Assembly: GCA_920105625.2 (NCBI GenBank)
Contig: OV050030.1
Location: forward strand, 65,811,807 to 65,875,806
DNA: 64,000 bases
Origin: Clusia tigrina
Lineage: Eukaryota > Arthropoda > Insecta > Diptera > Clusiidae
Reading direction: 5' to 3'
In this document: one piece after another, positions 1 to 11,077 of the stretch
Position numbering within the stretch: the stretch's first letter is position 1
Layout of the letters: each line of letters begins with the position of its first letter
Made by a program: the position numbers and the translations under genes
Notes under the pieces: generated by a model
What the model saw: the letters and a program-made list of their open reading frames with translations, nothing else
The model's database searches: none
Told to the model about the DNA's origin: nothing

Positions 1-192
1 TGATCTATTTTTTCGAATAGTACAAAACCGAAGAGCACACCAAAACACGACTAAACTTTTTATCTGTCAAAAACAAAGTGACAATCCAAAATGGTTGGTA
101 TTGCCAACATATATAACAGACATGTGTACCAACATAACAGAAAAAAGAATGCGAACATCGAACATGCGTAACTTACGAAAAGATGAAAATAA
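1..192 (-). mobile_element. mariner-like element, 5' end fragment
   Basis: This stretch is the reverse complement of the 5' leader of the mariner-like element at 31219-31954: the same run from the TTATTTTCATC block through the leader to the start of the transposase frame. The terminal inverted repeat is missing; homology stops near 192, just before the (TA)n tract. No transposase is visible because the window begins inside the element. It is a non-mobile remnant. Confidence 0.8.
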
Positions 193-202
193 CAATATAT
201 GT

Positions 203-340
<138 letters not shown>

Positions 341-917
341 TTTTTTTTAAATTATTTTTATTTTTTTTGGTGGGGAGGGTAAAAATGCCTGTCACATTAT
401 CAAAACTGTTGTCAACGATTTGGTATGAGAGAATTGCACTCACTAAAATCCCCCTCCCTCGCTGAGAACATCTCCCCACCCTGGAACCCTTTTTACAATT
501 CCTTCAAGGTGGAGATTCTCACTTCGTCCCTATTAGACTCTCAACATTATTCCTGAGTCCAGGTCCCGGTTTTTCCGTCGGAGTACATTTTCCACATATT
601 TATCTACGTGGTCCCAGTTTTCTTTGCTGCTTAGCAGAATCTCCACAATGTTTTCGGTGGCTAAAGTATTCCCGATTTCCGTTTGAAGCGTGGTGCGCTC
701 TGTTTGCCACCTTGTGCATTTGAAAAAGGTGAGCTCTGCATCATCCACATTGCTGTCGCTGTATAAGCGCTAAGACCCTCCAATTTTTCCCATTCGGTGA
801 AGATACTTGAAGAAGTATCCGTGACCAGACAGTAACTGCGTGAGGTAGAAATTAATGGTTGCGGCTGTTCCTCCTATCCAGCACGCTATGTCGGGTATAA
901 GTTTCGCTGTCCATCTT
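341..917 (-). mobile_element. R1-clade-like non-LTR retrotransposon, 3' fragment (left arm)
   Basis: Reading the minus strand, the fragment starts inside the C-terminal part of an R1-type ORF2 (the RRWTAKLIPDI block, then FYLTQLLSGHG, then a short Cys/His-like region) and runs through the 3' UTR to an A/T-rich tail next to (TA)n. The same sequence occurs at 17265-17828 and 19094-19640. The coding part is broken by a stop after the GKIGGS motif (about 770) and continues in 533-748. The 5' end is truncated at about 917, where copia integrase sequence begins. R1-clade assignment rests on the conserved C-terminal motifs; the exact family is not recognised. Confidence 0.82.
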
Positions 918-2417
918 CTGATATTTGCGGGTCTATGCGTATAATGTCGCAATGCTCGCAATGTCGCTTTATAACCTTCGTTGACGATTTTTCTCGGTAC
1001 ACGGTACAATTTAAAAAAAAGGTCTGTTGCATTCGCAGCATTTAAGAAATTTAGAATGCGCGCGGAAAACCAATCTGATAACAAAGTTAAATGTTTACGC
1101 AGTGATAACGGCGCGAGTATTTAGCCGGTGTATTCCAAAATTCCTTAAAAAATAGGGGCATTGTGCACGAAACTTCCGTGGATTTCACGCCTAATCAAAT
1201 TTACCTGAATCCCTTTGGTCCGAAGCAGTTAATAAAACCGCGTATATGCGAAATCGATGCGCTACAAAAATCTAAAAATATAAAACACCTTATGTCTCTA
1301 TGGGCGCAAGCCAAGTGTTCATCACTTCAAAATTTTTGGTTGCGAAGCAGTTGCTCTAAAAAAGAAGCCAGGCAGATGGAAGTTCGATAGTAAAGGTGAA
1401 AAATTGCTCTTTGTAGGATACGCTAATCACACTAAGGGTTACCGACTATACGAAACGAAAAAAGAGTACACGATGTGGTATTCTTTGAAAATGTTTTTCC
1501 AAAAACCGAAACAGACTGTCAAAATAAAGATATCATCAATATAGAATTGATAAACAATAACTCTAATGAAATAAAAGAATACGATAATCATAATATAATT
1601 GGAAATAAGAAAGAATCCATAAAGGAACAGTCTTCATATCGTAAAAAGTTGTATATATTTGGCTCTGTAAACAACGACGAAGATCCTGTAGAAATAACTG
1701 AAAGTTCAGAAAGAAGTAATTCGAGTGATGATGGTGAAATTGTATTGGGAAAAAGAAAGAGGGGTAGGCCGAAGATTAGTAGAACGGGAAAAGTCGGTAG
1801 ACCGGGGAAAAGGTATGTAATGGACAATCCTGACGTTCTGAATTTGGCATGTGAGAATCCTACATCAGTCACCAAATGCATTGCAGTCCAACAAAAGTCC
1901 TCAGTGGAGGAATACCATGCAGGCGGAATATGATTTCTTACTGAAAAGTAACGCATGGACCATCGTGGACCTTCCACCCGGAAAAAGCGTGATTGGGTGT
2001 CGATGGGTGTTTGTAAAAAATATGACGCAGCTGGCAAGCTCGAAAAGTATAAAGCGCGTTTAGTGGCGCAAGGTTGCTCGCAGAAGCCTGGTGATGATAT
2101 TTCGCTTACGTACGCTCCTGTTGCAAGACATTCAACCATTCGATTAATTCTTGCATTAGCGGTACAACATATTGATGATGATTGATGATTGATCATATTG
2201 ATGTCCTGGCAGCGTATTTCAGTGGAGAATTGCAGGAATATCTATATATGCGACAACCTGAAAGTTTCATTGATGCGAATCAACCTGGTAGAGTATGCAG
2301 GCTTCAAAAATCATTGTACGGCCTTAAGCAGGCTGGAAGATCGTGGAACGAAAAAATAAACTCAGTTTTATGTAATATTGGGTTTACAAGATGCAAAGCA
2401 GACAACTGTCATCATAA
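918..2417 (+). pseudogene. copia-like Pol, copy A part 1 (integrase to reverse transcriptase)
   Basis: Ty1/copia polyprotein remnant. It opens inside the integrase core (FVDDFSRYT near 960-990, then SDNGA near 1100) and runs through a linker (1475-1933) holding two GRP cores that resemble AT-hooks. The RT follows: KSNAW, GCRW, KARLVAQG, the AYFSG block and LYGLKQAGRSW. Frames change several times, including a stop after HIDDD at about 2180 that copies B and C share. LTR, gag and protease are absent on this side, replaced by the R1 fragment and (TA)n. The element is interrupted at 2417 by the Helitron and resumes at 9638. Confidence 0.9.
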
Positions 2418-2447
2418 CTAGCTGTACCCGGTGCGCTTCGCTACCCC
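2418..2447 (-). other. Helitron 3' terminus with hairpin
   Basis: On the minus strand the element ends GGTAGCGAAGCGCACC, eight bases, then CTAG. The 16-base block folds as GGT plus GCG pairing with CGC plus ACC, with one bulged A and an AAG loop. A hairpin about 12 nt from a CTRR end is the standard Helitron termination signal. Confidence 0.88.
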
Positions 2448-2456
2448 TGAATTGTA

Positions 2457-2474
2457 GGGGGGGGGGGGGGGGGG
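2457..2474. repeat. poly-G tract in the Helitron 3' region
   Basis: Uninterrupted run of 18 G on the plus strand (C on the element's coding strand), a few bases upstream of the 3' hairpin. The length may be unreliable in an assembly. Confidence 0.9.
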
Positions 2475-2639
2475 TGTAGCATTCAGCTGGTCAATGAATT
2501 TTTGAAATCGGATGAGTAGTTTAAATAAATAAATTTGAAGGAAAGACATTATACAAATATTCAATTCATTTTGATACATTTTATTGATTTTGTTCATTTT
2601 GAAAAAATTGTGACTTTGCAGCGTTTCGTTACAATTTTA

Positions 2640-5600
2640 TATATATTGAAGTGCTGTGGGATACACAATATTTCTTGTTTTTCCATCTGGGGCGTAAACG
2701 ATTAAATCAGAAGGTTTTCCGACGCGTGAGCAAGCCTCATAAAGCTGCCCATGTGAGAAGCATGGATTCTCCAAATTTAATCCACACACTTGCAACGATT
2801 GTCCTTGTGCTTTGTTGATAGTTATTGCGAAAGCCAGTCACACCGGGAACTGCAAACGTTTGAATTCGAAGGACATATCTGTTGGGATCATTGGGATACG
2901 TGGCAACAGTACGTCTTCACCTTTGAATTTTCCAGTCAAAATTGTTGCCTCGATAACATTGTTCATCATTTTCTTGACTGAGAGTCTGGTTCCGTTGCAA
3001 AGTCGTGGTGGATTTATGTTTCGAAGAAGAATGATGGGTACGCCAATTTTCAATGTAAGAACGTGCGGTGGTATACCTGGCAAATCAAGCGAGTTCAAGA
3101 ATTCAGTTGGATAGTTGACAACTTCATCTTGATTCACCACAGTATCGATGGACTTATATATTGTCGTTTCGCCGGGTATTCCATTCTGAATATTGAAGTT
3201 GATGGTATTGACATCGATGTTTTTGCCGCTAATATAGCACGCGTACTGAGCCACTTATGATTTTTGTAGTTCCTCAGTGTTTTTAAATTCAATGGTAGTT
3301 TCAATGCTGAATGCGCTGTTCGGCCACCATCCAAAAGAGTTGCAGCAATTCCATATGATGCAATGGCCAGTGCAATATTATTTTGTGATCGTATGGTTGC
3401 CAAATGAGTGAAAGAAGAAAAGTCTTGCCTGTATCTATGAAAAACAGTCCACCGCTTTTTTCTTTGATTGCATGCATAATTCTGTCATATGCAATGCGTT
3501 GTTCTGGAAGCAACTGCGGAAAATTTTTTCAACAAATGTCCCCAGTTCGTCAGAATCAAAGTGTATTTCTCGTTGCAAATCACGGTCGAAAAGATCGTTC
3601 GCTGGTCGGTTCGGAGCAGGCATTCCCAGTTGCACCAGTGCCTTGTTAGCGATTGTCAAACATATGTCTTCAATCAAAATCAATGCCTCATTATACACTT
3701 TTGTGTGAATTGAAGGTCCGGATTTGGATTTGCAGCGCGGAAACGATGTAGAATATCTTCACTCATGTAGGCCTTGTATTTTTCCCAAAGATATTTTGGA
3801 TTAGATGGGAAGCAGGTTGTCAATAATATGGCAAATAACGTGCGTATTTGCTGTGGTCGAGCAGTATTCGAGGCATCAGCGAGTGCAGTGTCCCAATGTT
3901 TATCATTCTCAAGAAGATTTAGTTCCTGGCAAGCTTGACGATAAGTGGCGCCCAGCTGACCGTTCACTGTTCTTAAATCTTGGAAAGATGTCGGTCCACG
4001 TACATTGATTAACAGCAATCGCAGATAGAAGCATTCTGTATTGTTCGGGTGAACAGTGTACAGACGACTCAACGCGTCACTGGAATACAAATTGTGATGT
4101 CCTTCAACTGCTTTACCTTTTTTGCGACGTTGAAACTTTTTAGGCGATCCATTCCATGTGTAGAATTTGGTACCTCAGAATAAAATAGAGTTTTTGCAAA
4201 AATATCAATTTGGCACAATGAGTAAAATGCAGTTAAAGTTGTTGCCGGTGGAACCAATACTCTTGCACGTACATTATCTGCTGTGAAGTACACGCGCTGT
4301 CCATTCTCGAGATGCACAGCCAAGTGTACTACTGTTGGCTGTCGTTCATGGATTGGAATGCTAATGTAGCGTCCAATTTGGTATTGGTTAATTTCATCGA
4401 GCGGTGCGGCCACATTCCCTACTCCGAAGACTGCCATGTCGCTTCCTTTGTTGACATATTTGCAAATGTATTTGATGGACTTCACTGAATTGCAATACTC
4501 AACATTTATGTGTGCTTTGAAGGTCTTTGAGAGCAACGGTGAATATGGCAAAACCCAACGATTATCGACTTCGACATCAACGTTACGTACTTTCTTAACG
4601 ATGGATTTGCCGCCATCCTGAACTGATCGTCGACGATACAGTGGATATCCGTCATTGCCAGTGATGGTATCAGAAACCAATTTTCTTGGGTATCGTTTCC
4701 CATCAGACATGCATGGTGAATTATTGTTGAATGCGCCACATGGACCATGAATCATATTTTCTGGATAAATGTCCTTATCTGGTATTTCTGCTAAGATGAT
4801 TTGGTCAATTTGATCTGGCGTTATTTTGTTGATTAACCAATACAAAATATGTGCACGTGGCAATCCTCTTTTCTGCCATTCAATGGAATACATCCAGCAG
4901 CGTGTCTCTCCAAAAACGTTATGCTTTATAATAAAATCCATAAAAGATTTCAATTTTTGTTTAAATATGCGAGCGGTAATGTCATGCGGTCCGAAGATGA
5001 TTGTCCAGCTAACAGAAGTTCTTTAATTTCATCCCATGTTGGATTGCATGTAAATGTGATGAACAAATCTGGACGACCATATGCGCGAACGTATGTCATC
5101 GCATCTTGTGCGTATTCATGCATGTGCCGTGGACTCCCCATAAATGTAAACGGTAATATGACCATTCTTCCCAATTCGTTTGGATTCACGTTACCATCAT
5201 TAACGATTGCGTCTCGTAAATGGATGTACTCTTCAGAACGCAACTCGGTTTGATTCAATCGAATATATAGAAGTCGTTCGCTTTCAATCTTCGCGTACAT
5301 GTCGACGATATACTGATGGAACAATTGTCGACATTTCAGAATGTGGTTCTCAGCGTCATCATCAATCGATACGAATAATAATTCATGGCACTGACTTTCT
5401 CATTCTTTTCCTCGTCTGTTTGTGTATTTCTCATTTTGATGTTGAAATGATATCCGTCTTCTCCTCGCCAAAACAGAATCGGATACTGCAATCCGTCGTA
5501 TGAGCGATGAGTATCGGACACTCGCCGAACGTCACCACTTCTGCGATGAAGAATTATGTCGCGCGATTCGAATTCTTCGCCAACTATCACGATCGCCACT

Positions 5601-6802
5601 TCATCGATTGTTGGTGCATTGAACTGTCTTTCGTGTTGGCCAATGGGTCTTTTGTCTGCTCGAATTACAACTGCGTAGTCATCGGCTGGCATTCGTTGAA
5701 TGGCGGTTTTAAACATCTGAACTAATTCATTGTGTTGATCGAAAAGGGCGTGTAACGCAGCCACGATTTCTCGTCTAGTGCCCGCATTATAATGACATCG
5801 TTGTTCAGTTTGTTCATCACTGTTTGCCATGAAATAAATTTGAAGAAACTTGTGATCTGCGTCCTGGAATGGTAGAAGCGATCCGGCACGATGATAAATT
5901 TGCCCTTGGACTCTGAATGTTGGCATGTAATTTTCGCGCACGATGTTCGTTGCACCGAACGATGACATTTGGAAACATGAATTGTATTTGTGGATGTTTT
6001 CCAAAAAATGCTTCGACTCACGTGTAATACCTGATAGCAACGTTGATAGTGGTTCGGGTGGTGATGCTAATTCTTGCAGTTTAACTTTTCCATTGGCGCA
6101 GCACATTCCTGGCGTTTCATTCTTAAATTTGAGGGCGCTACAATACATGCAAATTTTATCCATTTTTCTAATGACAACACTTGGATTAAGACTGTAATAA
6201 TTATTACTGTCATAATGGAAAGCACCAAGATTTAAATCAGCGTACAGTGTTCGTCTTGATCGAGCTGTGCTTATTCGAACATTTTGCAGCCTTCTTTCCC
6301 GTTGTTCAGTTGTCTCAGACGAACGGGTCTCAGCGGCATGTACTCGAAGATTTTCCAGCCTTAATGCTCGTTGCTCAGTTGTCTCAGATGAACGGGCCTG
6401 AGTATTACGAATTCGATAAGTTTCTGACCTCACTTCTTGTTGTTCAGATGATTCAGACGAACGGGTCTCAGCGGCATGTACTCGAAGATTTTCCAGCCTT
6501 AATGCTCGTTGCTCAGTTGTCTCAGATGAACGGGCCTGAGTAGTACGAATTCGATAAGTTTCTGACCTCACTTCTCGTTGTTCAGATGATTCAGACGAAC
6601 GGGTCTCAGCGGCATGTACTCGAGAATTTTCCAGCCTTAATGCTCGTTGCTCACTTGTCTCAGATGAACGGGACTGCGTAGGACGAATTCGATCCGTTTC
6701 CAGCCTTAATGCTTGTTGCTCGTCTGATTCTGAGGCTCGTAATGCACTTTTCTTCCGTGCTTTAGGTGTAGATCGGCCAATTGCTTGTCGCTTTGGAGGC
6801 AT
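2640..6802 (-). pseudogene. Helitron Rep-helicase (RepHel), degraded
   Basis: Minus-strand coding remnant in several frames. 6802-5336: open 488-codon N-terminus with seven 23-residue repeats, then the region preceding the Helitron-like N domain. 5324-4950 and 4953-4069: Helitron-like N/Rep domain, with KRGLP-R-AH near 4860, where the first His of the HUH motif is Arg, and the catalytic-Tyr block YICKYVNKG near 4450. 4090-2838: helicase; the Walker A region reads FFIDTGKTF near 3420, lacking the glycines expected before TGKT. 2838-2640: the final helicase segment with NKAQGQSL (near 2800). Known family role: nick and strand transfer by Rep, unwinding by a Pif1-type helicase. The HUH and P-loop lesions and frameshifts indicate a dead copy. 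Confidence 0.92.
6254..6736 (-). repeat. seven 69-bp coding repeats in the Helitron N-terminus
   Basis: Residues 23-183 of the 488-codon ORF are seven units of 23 residues. They largely alternate between an EQRALRLENLRVHAAETR type and an EQREVRSETYRIRTTQAR type, so the higher-order period is 46 residues. The units are rich in Arg, Glu and Ser and could form charged helices; function unknown. Confidence 0.88.
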
Positions 6803-6997
6803 AATTGTACTGGAACGACGTATTGTAGAGAATGAATAAAATATGCTGACGGAAACTACGAAAATTCAATTCGATTGAATTATTTATCTTAATTAATTTA
6901 ACTCACAATGAAATGCACAAAACTATTCGAAAAAAACTCCTGAATGCGCCACTCACCTGGGTTATTCTGTGGCCAAAGTGCCGTGCCACTTGTGGCT

Positions 6998-7181
6998 AAT
7001 GATGATGTTGTGGTTAGTTGATTGGCCGGTCCGCCGTACCAGTTGAGGATAATGATGATGACGTTGCTGGCCTGGTTGCCTGGCCGATGATGATGTTGAT
7101 GATGATGGATGTGCTTGCCACCGATGTTGAAGTACTGGGGAGGGATTGCCCTTCACCCGTGATGATGATTATGATGATATG
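6998..7181. repeat. degenerate GATGAT-rich tract in the Helitron 5' part
   Basis: Scattered short GATGATG runs with interruptions, upstream of the RepHel start (coding-strand sense). No convincing gene; the short open frames here are low-complexity artefacts. Confidence 0.6.
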
Positions 7182-7590
7182 TTAGAGAAGGTTCGCCCTT
7201 CACCAAATTTGGGGTTGTAATGTTTGAGCTGACAAAGCTTGGGCTTAAACAGGAAAAAAACTCCACAATAACAAAAGAACACAAACCGCCCAATAAATAT
7301 TGCATGATGGCTCAGTTGCAAATGTACAAAAAGGTTATAATTTGTAAGCCACTTGAAAAACTTGGCTCTCTTGGACTATATATATTTTGGTAGTTTGCTA
7401 TCACTATTTGGCTCACTTTTTTATTTTTTTTTAATTTTGCCACTTCTTTACTCGAACGATCTAAAACGCGAATGGCGAGATTTCCTTTTACCTATCAAAA
7501 GGAAAACAAAACAAATTACACAAACTGCGTTGCTCTTTTTAGCAATAACAGTTATTATTAGTATTCTTTGTATGGGAACAGTACGTCACA

Positions 7591-7710
7591 TTGCCTGTCA
7601 TCAGGGATGGCATTTTGCCTGCCATCAGGGATGGCATTTTGCCTGCCATCAGGGATGGCATTTTGCCTGCCATCAGGGATGGCATTTTGCCTGCCATCAG
7701 GGATGGCATA
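7591..7710. repeat. 24-bp minisatellite, five tandem units
   Basis: Five consecutive near-identical units beginning at 7591, 7615, 7639, 7663 and 7687, each containing CATCAGGGATGGCAT. No spacers separate them, so this is not a CRISPR. It lies in the non-coding 5' part of the Helitron. Confidence 0.96.
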
Positions 7711-8047
7711 TCTGAACAGCTCCCAAATATAAGAATACTCTCAATTTTGTCTGTTCAATGTGAGCCGGACATTAATTTCTCAATTTACATAAATTCTTAC
7801 GTCACCCACAACTCGAAACGTTAATTGCGCAGATGACTGACTTTGTTTACACTCTCTTTAAGTGAAACTTGTTTACTTTGCTTTGTTCGCATTGTTTTTT
7901 ATTTTATACTTGGAACACAATTTGGGCGAACGACGAATGTGGACGTCAAAATTCGCTGTATAAATTCGTCGTATGAAACACAATAGTTTCTTTTCTAAGT
8001 CCTTGCTGACTGCTATTTCGAAGAAGAAAGATAGGTTTACCTTCCGA

Positions 8048-8173
8048 ATGTTGTTCAAATACCGTTAACCGGAGCAGATATAAACGATTCTTAATTTGTG
8101 ATTTGTATGGGAGGTACCACTCCCCTTTGTCCAGTCCCGCCCTTATTTGCAGCAGCACTTAGAATATGTACAC
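8048..8173. repeat. 126-bp direct repeat, copy 1
   Basis: Matches 9345-9470 with scattered substitutions (starting near TTGTTCAAATAC and ending in TGTACAC). The two copies belong to the Helitron body. The hAT element lies between them, its target duplication being the last eight bases of this copy. Confidence 0.9.
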
Positions 8174-9320
8174 CAGAGATCGGCGCCGGTGGCTGTTTTC
8201 AACACTACTAGTATACTCGCTGATTATGCGGTGGCGGCGGTAAACTACTTTTTTATTTTTGTGTATTCTGTTGTATTGCTTTATTTTACTGCGGTGGTTT
8301 GGCACCGCATCAAAAAAAACACAAACAAACATATGACAAAGAAGAATACGGTTGCTGTGGTAAACTGCTTGGGTATTGTTGTGTATAAAAAATACCACTA
8401 CATGTGTTAGTTGTTGCTCTTTCTTGTGTGTGCTCTTTTTTACTGCGTTGTAAAACACATTCAACTTTTTTTACTATTATTCTATAAATGTGCGTCGACG
8501 CTGCATTGCCGTTTTTTCGCGAGTTTTGTCATAACATAAAAGGTAATTAAAATGTCAGACCATAAATTAATTGTGGACCAAATTTTGAGTGGTGCTTACT
8601 CTTTGTCACCTCGACGAAAGGGAAAGAGTTTTGTGTGGAATATTTTGTCTGAAATATTAAAGGAAGATGGGTCAACTGTGCAAGATTTGGTCTACTGCCG
8701 TTCATGCAGAAAACTGCAGCACAAGTTAAATACATCGTTAAAAAATCCATGTGAAACACGCTGGAACTCAAACTACACAATGTGCAAATCTGTTCTGGAC
8801 AACTGGATAGAAGTAAATAACATACTAAAGGAGGCAAATGAACATCAGCGATTGCAACATATCGATTTAAATACGCTTACTGTCCTTGTTGAGTTATGCA
8901 AAAACTTCGAAATAAAGAAAGTGTCAAAGAAATTTGGGAAAACAATTTATCCACATGGCATAAGGTTGCATTTTTCTTGTATCCACCAGCTATAAATTTG
9001 CAATACTATGTTTGTATGCGGTGTACTAGTAGTTGCGGTGTACCGGTGCTGGTCTCTGCAGCGTAGTAAAAAAGAGCACACACACAAGAAAGAGTAAAAA
9101 ACCAGAACATCAAGAAAGAGTAAAAAACCAACACATCAATTTTGAGGTGGTATTTTTGATACTAGTTCATTTCACCACCGTAGTAGAGGAGAGCACACAC
9201 GGGAAAGAGTAAACAACTACCACATGAGTTTTCCATCGATATTTCAAATACTTGTGTATGAAAAATACTATGTTCGTATGCGGTGTACTAGTAGTTGCGG
9301 TGTACCGGTGCAGGTCTCTG
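8174..9320 (+). mobile_element. hAT element (1147 bp) nested in the Helitron
   Basis: Terminal inverted repeats are CAGAGATCGGCGCCGGT at 8174 and, inverted, CAGAGACCTGCACCGGT at 9320. The 8-bp target duplication ATGTACAC is present at 8166-8173 and 9321-9328, diagnostic of the hAT superfamily. Subterminal sequences are partly inverted relative to each other (about 8380-8465 versus 9050-9110). The right end is duplicated: about 9003-9060 repeats 9264-9320. It carries a truncated transposase. Confidence 0.93.
8552..8995 (+). pseudogene. hAT transposase remnant
   Basis: A 147-codon ORF. Its N-terminal part (residues 20-55: SFVWNIL, then CRSCRKL) resembles a BED-type zinc finger with only part of the motif kept. 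It then jumps to a hAT catalytic-region segment (ETRWNSNYTM) and stops long before the C-terminal dimerisation block. Full hAT transposases are about 600 residues, so most of the catalytic core is deleted. Confidence 0.78.
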
Positions 9321-9344
9321 ATGTACACTAAACCTATATACCAA

Positions 9345-9470
9345 ATATTGTTCAAATACTGTTAACCGGAGCAGAAATAATGGCTTTTTAATTTGTGATT
9401 TGTATGGGAGGTACTACGCTCCTTTGTCCAATCCCGCCCATATTTGCAACAACACTTAGAATGTGTACAC
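9345..9470. repeat. 126-bp direct repeat, copy 2
   Basis: Second copy of the repeat at 8048-8173. Between here and 9637 lies the Helitron 5' terminal region, with three tandem ACATACAG units near 9583-9605. Confidence 0.88.
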
Positions 9471-9637
9471 TTAACCGACGTACCAAATTTTATTCACAAA
9501 CTTTAGTGGGCTCATGCACAACAATTTTGCTGAAGATTATGACATGATCAAATGCACAGTTTACGATTCTATAAAGGACAGACATACAGACATACAGACA
9601 TACAAACTTCCATTTTTATATACGAGTATATAGAAGA

Positions 9638-10391
9638 TGAGCAGATATGTAGATGACATTGTATTGGCTTATTCGTCAGAGAACACGATGAAGAAAATTA
9701 TCCGAATGCTGAACGAGCAAGTCAAAGCTATCGATCGTGGTCCGATTCAGTATTATCTTGGCATGGAAGTAGAACGAGACGGTTTACTTGGAAACATATC
9801 TCTTCATCAAAAGCGTTATATAGATGAGCTGTTGAAACGTTGTAATATGGCAGATTGCTCCAAATAGTAGCGGAATGGTTCTTGAAAAATGCAACAACAA
9901 GGAATGCACGGGCTACATGACGCAGCAGTATATGTCACTAGTTGGTGGTTTAACGTATCTGGCGATAGTTTCTCGACCAGATATAGCGCATACTGTATCG
10001 AAGCTGGCACAATTCAATAGCCACTCGCACAAAGAACATTTCATCGCAGCCAACCATATTCTGAGATACTTGAAGGAAAAGCCGAAGTGTATTCTAACTT
10101 ATAAAACTAACTATAAAAATTTAATTTGTTTTTTAGATGCTGAATTGGCTTCAGATTCTACGGATAAATTGGCGGTTACGCACTATTTTTTGGGGATGGC
10201 TTGATCGCGTGTGAGTCCAAGAAGCAGCAAGTTATTTCTCTCAGCATCATTGAAGGTGAATCTATAGCAATGTGCAATGCTGCAAAAGAAGTGTCTTTCC
10301 ATCGGAGCTTGTTGACCGTGGCATGGTAAATGTTATGTGACAACCAAAGTGCACAATTCGCAGTTAAAAATTCTGTTGCACATAAAGGTAG
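9638..10391 (+). pseudogene. copia-like Pol, copy A part 2 (end of RT, RNase H)
   Basis: Continues the copia RT directly after the Helitron with the catalytic YVDDIVL motif (9650-9670), then YYLGMEV, the SRPDIAHTVSKL block and the RNase H region (CNAAKEVSFHRS, then DNQSAQ). Stops and frameshifts lie near 9867, 10140 and 10204. It is cut at 10391 by the mdg1-like element and resumes at 14020 after a GTAG duplication. Confidence 0.92.
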
Positions 10392-10992
10392 TGTAATGAT
10401 TTACTCTATGGAATGGAATTGTTATTCGTACGGGTTGCGTATGAAGCGCGCCCGCTATTAAAAACGGCCACAAGGCCTTTTCCTTGCCTCAGAGGCAATT
10501 AAAAGTTCAATCGCCGCAAAGGCAACTTGCTCAGTAAGCCACAAAGGCTGTTGAGACCAAAAAAGTGAAGAGACCAGTCAGTTTTGATTCTGAACAAGTA
10601 ATCTTGATTTCTTTATTCAAACGGTGTCTTTTATACCCGTTCTGACTTGTTTACTAATACAATTATTATATTAAACATTCTTATTTACTAATCATATTTT
10701 ATGCTTAGGTATGGATAAAATTATTAATTTTATTTATCGGTCCGAAATGTATTGACACTCATGTGTCCAAACATTTCGGTTCCCACGAATAAATCGCAAG
10801 CAGAATGCACACTGCCGCAGACCGTTCGCAGGCATGTGCATGGCATCGCATTACATGTGCCTGTTCTGGCTATGCATACGCTGTAGCGGCGTGTGGCGCG
10901 GCAGAGGCATTCCGCTTAGTGCATTCTAAGAGCTGCACTTGGAGCTGCTATGATGTAGTGCCAACCATGTGAATTAGGGTATGTGCACTACA
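10392..10992 (-). repeat. 3' LTR of mdg1-like element A
   Basis: 601 bp, closely similar to 13426-14019. It contains a run of small repeats around CACAAGGC/AAGGCAA near 10470-10560 that both LTRs share. Confidence 0.93.
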
Positions 10993-11077
10993 TCCTCCCC
11001 CATTTGAAAAAATGATGTTTGTTATCTATTCAAAATTGATAACAAATATTATTTAAACTATTACATTATTAGTTCTT

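Larger units (their letters stand above)
2418..9637 (-). mobile_element. Helitron, 7.2 kb, nested in copia copy A
   Basis: Rolling-circle transposon on the minus strand. Its 3' terminus is CTAG (2418-2421), preceded by a short GC-rich hairpin (2430-2445). Its 5' terminus is TC at 9637, followed by TATATA and a TGTATGTCTG-rich stretch typical of insect Helitron 5' ends. Helitrons insert between A and T without target duplication: here copia sequence ends with A at 2417 and resumes with T at 9638, and removing the insert restores a copia-like sequence when compared with copies B and C. It carries a broken Rep-helicase gene (2640-6802), two minisatellites and a nested hAT element (8174-9320). 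Confidence 0.93.

Noticed and set aside
1588..2196. 202-codon minus-strand ORF
   Set aside because: Antisense to the copia linker and RT, which show clear conserved motifs on the plus strand; the ORF itself has none.
6962..7156. 64-codon minus ORF in the GATGAT-rich tract
   Set aside because: Low-complexity composition and no homology visible.
7591..7710. Possible CRISPR array
   Set aside because: Units are contiguous with no spacers, and the context is a eukaryotic Helitron.
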